64,000 nucleotides of DNA, taken from NCBI GenBank assembly GCA_002347405.1, contig DDXB01000024.1:1-64000 (forward strand). The letters are read 5' to 3'. Origin of the DNA: Rhodocyclaceae bacterium UBA2271 (GTDB taxonomy: Bacteria > Pseudomonadota > Gammaproteobacteria > Burkholderiales > Rhodocyclaceae). Below, piece after piece: positions 59,642 to 64,000 of the stretch (within the stretch, counting starts at the first letter, position 1; every line of letters starts with the position of its first letter). The position numbers were made by a program, and so were the translations under genes. The notes beneath the pieces were generated by a model. The model was not told where the DNA came from. It made no database searches and worked only from the letters and a program-made list of their open reading frames with translations.

Positions 59642-60805
59642 TTACTTGGCAGCCAGCGCGTGTAGGGCGCCGTTCTTCGTCTGGACGACAAAGCTGTCGT
59701 TCGCACTGTTCAGGTGGCGGGGCGGGGCAACAACAGCCGATCCATCGGTGGTGACACGCGCTGCGAAGGAACCATCCTCCGCGGACAGGAGGTGCACCAC
59801 CCCCTGGAAATCGGCAATGGCGACATGGCGACCAACTGCCAGAGGCCGCGACACCGCGCGCATCAACAACTTGTCCTGCTTCCAGAGGGTGGCGCCGCTA
59901 TTGCGGTCGAAAGCGTGCACCGCGCCCTTCTCGTCGGTGACGAAGAGGGCACGATTGCCGATGTCGAGGCCATTGATGGAAGAAATATCACGCGCCCATT
60001 GCAGATTGCCATTGCCGGTGTCAAAACAGGCAGCCCGCCCTTGATAGGCGACGGCGCAAACGCTGCGTCCTTCAACGACCGGATCACTTGCCACGTCGGC
60101 AATCCGTTCCAGTTCGGTGACGCCACGCGGCAGGGCGACGGTACTTTCCCAGAGCGCCGCGCCATTGTTGAGGGCCACGGCAACCAGCTTGCCGCCGGGG
60201 AAGCCGGCATACAGCGCGTTATCGGTCAGCGTGACGCCAACCGGCGAACGCAGGGCCAGCGCAGGCGTGCTGCGTTGATAGACCCAGCGCCGCTTGCCAT
60301 CTGTCGCTTCAAAACCGAAAATACGCGCATCACCGCTTCTGACGGCGACGAGATCGCCGGCCACGGCCGGGGCGGCGAGAATCTCGGAGCTCGCCCGCGC
60401 CTGCCAGGCCGGACGACCATCCGCCGCGTGAAAAGCCAGCACCACGCCCTTGGCGGTACCGACCACCACCAGCTTGTCGCTGGCGCCAACACCACCCGAG
60501 ATCACCTGGCCGGCACTGATCCGCCAGACCTGGCGACCGTCGTCGAAACGTGCCAGCGTGCCATCCTTTGCCGCGGCATAAACACTGTTGCCGACCACGG
60601 CAGGGGTAAATATGAACTCGGCAGAGTTGCCGATGCCAGCCTGCCAAAGCTTCGTCAGTTCGGCGCTGGGCTTGATGGCAGCCAGCTCGGCGGGTTTGAC
60701 CTTCGGCGCGGAGGCAAACGGATTGAGCTTGTCAATGGTCGAGCAACCGGCGAGCAGCAGTGCCGCACCAAGCCAGAGCGTCATACGAACAGGCGCGGCG
60801 TTCAA
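59642..60805 (-). CDS. bamB: Outer membrane assembly lipoprotein BamB
   Basis: Beta-propeller lipoprotein of the BAM complex. The signal peptide ends in lipobox LLAGC. Several blades with repeated GxVxAFDxxxG-type strands follow; total length is 387 from TTG 60805. TTG has a strong GGAGG 6 nt upstream and overlaps the yfgM stop by 4 nt; ATG 60784 (MTLWLGAALLLAGC) is an alternative. Confidence 0.95.
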   Translation of the reverse strand: MNAAPVRMTLWLGAALLLAGCSTIDKLNPFASAPKVKPAELAAIKPSAELTKLWQAGIGNSAEFIFTPAVVGNSVYAAAKDGTLARFDDGRQVWRISAGQVISGGVGASDKLVVVGTAKGVVLAFHAADGRPAWQARASSEILAAPAVAGDLVAVRSGDARIFGFEATDGKRRWVYQRSTPALALRSPVGVTLTDNALYAGFPGGKLVAVALNNGAALWESTVALPRGVTELERIADVASDPVVEGRSVCAVAYQGRAACFDTGNGNLQWARDISSINGLDIGNRALFVTDEKGAVHAFDRNSGATLWKQDKLLMRAVSRPLAVGRHVAIADFQGVVHLLSAEDGSFAARVTTDGSAVVAPPRHLNSANDSFVVQTKNGALHALAAK

Positions 60806-61449
60806 GATACGCCTCCGGAATCCCGCTTGGCTTCGAGAATTTCACGATAGGGCGTGCCGGCAGTCGCCGCCGCGGGCAGCAGCTTGATCGCTTCGTCGTA
60901 AGCACTGCGCGCTTCAGCCAGTTTGCCCTGCGCGGTCAGGATATCGCCCTGCACTTCGAAGTAGCGCGGCTTGAAAGTCGGCGCTGGCGGGACGGCGAGT
61001 CGCTTGAGCGCTTCGTCATAGGCCTTGTCTTCGGCCAGCACGATGGCCTGGCGCAAACGCGCCAGATCGCGCAAACCGGGATCCTTGGCATTTTCTGCTG
61101 CCCAGCCGAGCTGGGCCTGTGCCGATTTGAGGTCGCCCGCGTCAACCAGCACCTTGCCAGACAACATCGCCGCCATGCCAGCGTAGGCAGTACCCGAGTA
61201 CTTGTCGATCAGTTCGCCGGCCAGCAGGCGGACGCGCTTGGCATCCTGTTGCACCAGCGAGCGCTGCAGCTCGCCATACAGTTGCGAGGCCTGCGCGGAC
61301 TGCGTGCGGTCCCACCACTGCCAGCCCTGCCAGCCAACCACTGCGACGGAGAGTGCCACCACCACCGCCGAAATCAGCGCGCCGTGCACTTTCCACCAGG
61401 TCTTGAGCTCTTCGATTTGTTCCTGTTCTTCGAGGTCGTAGGTTGCCAT
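60802..61449 (-). CDS. yfgM: YfgM-like ancillary SecYEG translocon protein
   Basis: A 215-residue inner-membrane protein with a short cytoplasmic tail, one helix (about 23-42, ALISAVVVALSVAVVGW) and a periplasmic TPR-like domain. Relatives link SecYEG to periplasmic chaperones. I chose ATG 61449 with AAAGGA upstream over GTG 61455. A perfect R1 copy supplies AVPPAPTF at 152-159 between two TPR helices. Confidence 0.9.
   Translation of the reverse strand: MATYDLEEQEQIEELKTWWKVHGALISAVVVALSVAVVGWQGWQWWDRTQSAQASQLYGELQRSLVQQDAKRVRLLAGELIDKYSGTAYAGMAAMLSGKVLVDAGDLKSAQAQLGWAAENAKDPGLRDLARLRQAIVLAEDKAYDEALKRLAVPPAPTFKPRYFEVQGDILTAQGKLAEARSAYDEAIKLLPAAATAGTPYREILEAKRDSGGVS
60974..60996 (+). repeat. 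R1 repeat copy 12 (perfect), in yfgM
   Basis: Perfect R1, antisense to yfgM, read AVPPAPTF in an inter-helix turn of the TPR domain. Confidence 0.95.
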
Positions 61450-61454
61450 GTTCA

Positions 61455-62759
61455 CTATTCCTTTGAGTTATCTTCGTCGGCGCCATACAGCCAGTCGCCG
61501 ACACGGTCCGCCAGTTCATCGAGCGGCACGCGCTGCTGCTCCGCTGCCGCACGCAAGGGCTTGAGCGTCACCGCGTTCGCGACGGCCTCATCCTCGCCAA
61601 TAATCATCGCCAGTTGGGCGCCGGAAGCATCGGCGCGCTTGAATTGCGATTTGAAACTGCCGCCACCCATGTGCATGAATACGGTGAAACCGTTATTGCG
61701 CAGCATCTCGGCCGCCCGAAAAGCCTGCCGTTGCCCGGCTTCACCCTGATGAACGACATACACGTCGGGCGCGGGCGCTTCAAGCCCGGCGCCGTGCGCC
61801 TCCAGCAGGGCCATCAGGCGTTCGATACCCATGGCGAAACCACAAGCCGGCGCCGGTTTGCCACCAAGTTGCTCGACCAGGCCGTCGTAGCGGCCGCCGG
61901 CACACACCGTACCCTGCGCACCGAGCTGCTCGGTCACCCATTCAAACACGGTGAGATTGTAATAGTCGAGACCGCGCACCAGGCGCGGATTGATGCGGTA
62001 GGGAATCACGGCATCCTTGAGGAGTTGCTGGACGCCGGCAAAATGCTTGAGAGATGACTCGCCCAGATAATCCATCAGCTTGGGCGCTCCCTCGACCAGG
62101 GCCTGCATTGCCGGATTCTTGGTATCCAGGATGCGCAGCGGGTTGGTGTGCAGGCGGCGGCGCGCTTCCTCGTCCAGCTGGTCGGCATGGCTTTCCAGAT
62201 AGGCGATCAGTGCCGTGCGGTGCTCTGCGCGTTCCGCAGGCTGGCCGAGCGAGTTGATTTCGAGCTTGATGCTGCCGGCGGCATTCAGGCCGAGGTCGTC
62301 CCACAGGCGCGCGCACATGATGATCTGCTCGGCATCAATGTCCGGACCGGCCAGGCCAAGCGCCTCGACACCCACCTGATGAAACTGGCGATAGCGACCC
62401 TTTTGCGGCCGCTCGTGGCGGAACATCGGCCCCAGGTACCAGAGTCGCTTGGGGCCGTCATACAGCAAGTTGTGCTGCAGCACGGCGCGCACGCAGGAAG
62501 CCGTGCCTTCGGGACGCAGGGTCAGTTGTTCGCCGTTCAGGCTGTCGGTGAAGGAGTACATCTCCTTTTCGACGATGTCGGTGACGGCACCGATGGCGCG
62601 CGCAAACAGCGGCGTCGGCTCGACCAGCGGCATGCGGATCGGCCGGTAGCCGTAGGCCGTCAGCCAGTCGCGCACAAGCTCTTCGAAGGCTTCCCAGCCT
62701 TCGGCGGCGTCGGGCAGGATGTCGTTCATCCCGCGGATGGCTTGTAGCGTTTGACTCAT
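61455..62759 (-). CDS. hisS: Histidyl-tRNA synthetase
   Basis: Class II aminoacyl-tRNA synthetase. The 434-residue protein has motif 2 (TLRPEGTASCVRA), the histidine-A region RGLDYYNLTVFEWV, motif 3 FAMGIERLMALL, and an anticodon-binding C-domain. It overlaps ispG by 4 nt. Confidence 0.97.
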   Translation of the reverse strand: MSQTLQAIRGMNDILPDAAEGWEAFEELVRDWLTAYGYRPIRMPLVEPTPLFARAIGAVTDIVEKEMYSFTDSLNGEQLTLRPEGTASCVRAVLQHNLLYDGPKRLWYLGPMFRHERPQKGRYRQFHQVGVEALGLAGPDIDAEQIIMCARLWDDLGLNAAGSIKLEINSLGQPAERAEHRTALIAYLESHADQLDEEARRRLHTNPLRILDTKNPAMQALVEGAPKLMDYLGESSLKHFAGVQQLLKDAVIPYRINPRLVRGLDYYNLTVFEWVTEQLGAQGTVCAGGRYDGLVEQLGGKPAPACGFAMGIERLMALLEAHGAGLEAPAPDVYVVHQGEAGQRQAFRAAEMLRNNGFTVFMHMGGGSFKSQFKRADASGAQLAMIIGEDEAVANAVTLKPLRAAAEQQRVPLDELADRVGDWLYGADEDNSKE

Positions 62760-64000
62760 GAATGTTTTGGGTAGTTGCGTTCGATGTAGGCGTCGATGAT
62801 CTGCCTGAATTCGGCGGCGATGTTCTCGCCACGCAGGGTGGTGATGCGCTCACCGTCGGAGTAGACCGGGGCAACCGGTTCTTCCCCGGTACCGGGCAGC
62901 GAAATGCCGAGGTTGGCATGCTTGCTTTCGCCGGGCCCATTGACGACGCAGCCCATCACGGCGAGCGTCATGTTCTCCACGCCATGATGACGCAATTGCC
63001 ACGTCGGCATGCGCTCACGTACGTAAGTCTGGATGTCCTGGGCGAGTTCCTGAAACACGGTGCTGGTGGTACGGCCACAGCCGGGGCAGGCCACCACCAT
63101 CGGCACGAAAGCGCGCAGGCCCATGGTCTGCAATATTTCCTGCGCCACCACGACCTCACGCGTACGATCGCCGCCCGGCTCGGGAGTCAATGAAATGCGG
63201 ATCGTATCGCCAATGCCTTCCTGCAGCAATACCGCCAACGCCGCCGTCGAAGCGACGATGCCCTTGCTGCCCAGGCCGGCCTCAGTCAGGCCGAGATGGA
63301 GCGGATAGTCGCAACGCGCGGCCAGGTCACGGTAAATGGCGATCAGATCCTGCACGCCCGAGACCTTGCACGACAGGATGATGGCGTCACCCGGCAGACC
63401 GAAAGCCTCGGCCTGTGCGGCCGATTCGAGCGCCGAGGCCACCATGGCCTCGCGCATCAGGCCCGTTGCGTCCTTTGGTTCCGGTCGCCGCGCATTTTCA
63501 TCCATCAATCGGGCCAACAGGGCTTGATCGAGGCTGCCCCAGTTGACGCCGATGCGCACCGGTTTGCCATAACGGCAGGCGCATTCGATCATCTTCGCAA
63601 ATTGCTCATCGCGGCGCGCGCCCTTGCCGACATTACCCGGGTTGATGCGCAGCTTGGCCAGCGCCGCGGCGCATTCCGGCACTTCGGCAAGCAATTTGTG
63701 GCCATTGAAATGAAAGTCGCCGACCAGTGGCACGTCCAGGTTCAACTGCGCCAGCCGCTCATGAATTTTCGGCACGGCAGCGGCCGCTGCGCGAGTATTC
63801 ACGGTAATGCGCACCACTTCCGAGCCGGCGCGGTGGAGTTCCGCCACTTGCTGGGCAGTGGCAAAGACGTCGGTGGTATCGGTATTCGTCATCGACTGGA
63901 CGATGACGGGTGCGGGGGTGTCGGGCACGACGCCGGTCGCCGCGCCGCTACCACCGCCGATGGCGACCTTGCCGACCATGACGCGGCGCGTTAACCGGCG
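62756..64000 (-). CDS. ispG: 4-hydroxy-3-methylbut-2-enyl-diphosphate synthase (partial)
   Basis: [4Fe-4S] enzyme of the MEP isoprenoid pathway. Visible features are the TIM-barrel start VMVGKVAIGGG, IQSMTNTDT-like VQSMTNTDT, the cluster cysteines in VACPGCGRT and the C-terminal GCVVNGPGE. The ATG at 63979 is probably internal: the frame continues to the window edge as RRLTRRV, matching the family's usual RRxTRRVMVGK, so the gene is cut off at the right border. Confidence 0.95.
   Translation of the reverse strand, partial: RRLTRRVMVGKVAIGGGSGAATGVVPDTPAPVIVQSMTNTDTTDVFATAQQVAELHRAGSEVVRITVNTRAAAAAVPKIHERLAQLNLDVPLVGDFHFNGHKLLAEVPECAAALAKLRINPGNVGKGARRDEQFAKMIECACRYGKPVRIGVNWGSLDQALLARLMDENARRPEPKDATGLMREAMVASALESAAQAEAFGLPGDAIILSCKVSGVQDLIAIYRDLAARCDYPLHLGLTEAGLGSKGIVASTAALAVLLQEGIGDTIRISLTPEPGGDRTREVVVAQEILQTMGLRAFVPMVVACPGCGRTTSTVFQELAQDIQTYVRERMPTWQLRHHGVENMTLAVMGCVVNGPGESKHANLGISLPGTGEEPVAPVYSDGERITTLRGENIAAEFRQIIDAYIERNYPKHS

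Overview
The window looks like a chromosomal segment of a GC-rich betaproteobacterium, probably close to the Rhodocyclales/Nitrosomonadales. This rests on the conserved gene blocks leuC-ecn-leuD-leuB-asd-fimV-truA-trpFBA-accD-folC-(SPOR)-cvpA-purF-metZ, ispG-hisS-yfgM-bamB-der, sspB-sspA-petCBA and rpsF-priB-rpsR-rplI, and on lineage-typical families such as DUF2863. Almost all of it is core metabolism and housekeeping. No prophage, insertion sequence, integrase or CRISPR array is visible.

Layout: 1-1.44 kb, a sigma-54 response regulator whose frame is open to the left edge, then tRNA-Arg(ACG). 1.9-7.2 kb, topoisomerase IV (parE, parC) with an MNT-HEPN (mntA-hepT) toxin-antitoxin pair lodged between the subunits. 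7.3-16.2 kb, a small zinc-ribbon-like protein and convergent recC-recB-recD. 16.2-18.1 kb, a repeat-rich spacer and the S6-PriB-S18-L9 operon. 18.3-23.1 kb, an HDOD protein, tRNA-Arg(CCT) and an Mla/Mce lipid-transport operon ending in a PqiC-like lipoprotein. 23.2-29.6 kb, an accessory stress/signalling patch: a CheB-CheR-PAS fusion, a hybrid histidine kinase, a PRC-barrel protein and two decayed small stress genes (DUF3309-like and CsbD-like). 29.6-33.4 kb, sspB/sspA and the cytochrome bc1 operon. 33.5-46.9 kb, CoA-transferase, recR, DUF2863, metZ-purF-cvpA-SPOR-folC-accD-trpA-trpB-trpF-truA and a membrane protein. 46.9-54.4 kb, fimV, asd and leuB-leuD-ecn-leuC. 54.4-58.3 kb, M48 lipoprotein, MFS transporter, YdcH-like protein, aroC and fdxA. 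58.3-64 kb, der, bamB, yfgM-like, hisS and ispG (open to the right edge).

The most striking feature is a dispersed 23-bp sequence, called R1 here (AAA, then core GTCGGCGCTGGCGGGAC, then GGC). It occurs 12 times with 0-3 mismatches, 6 of them perfect, plus at least two degraded copies, about one per 5 kb. It is evenly split between strands (6:6) and every good copy lies inside a coding sequence. Depending on frame and orientation it encodes KVGAGGTA, SRRWRDG, SALAGR, AVPPAPTF or R(L/P)ASADF-like peptides, always without breaking the frame. Some copies sit in linkers (ParC, RecB, RecC, the PqiC-like lipoprotein, the kinase, SspB, YfgM, MFS). Others replace residues inside the conserved folds of TrpB, LeuC, LeuD and FolC, with no length change apparent in TrpB. 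That pattern resembles an uptake- or recombination-type signal sequence more than a transposed element.

Two further repeat families (R2, R3) have entered recB (an 81-bp tandem duplication), recD and recC in frame, and also occur in the spacers after parC and rplI and at the folC start. All three RecBCD subunits therefore carry repeat-derived peptide insertions.
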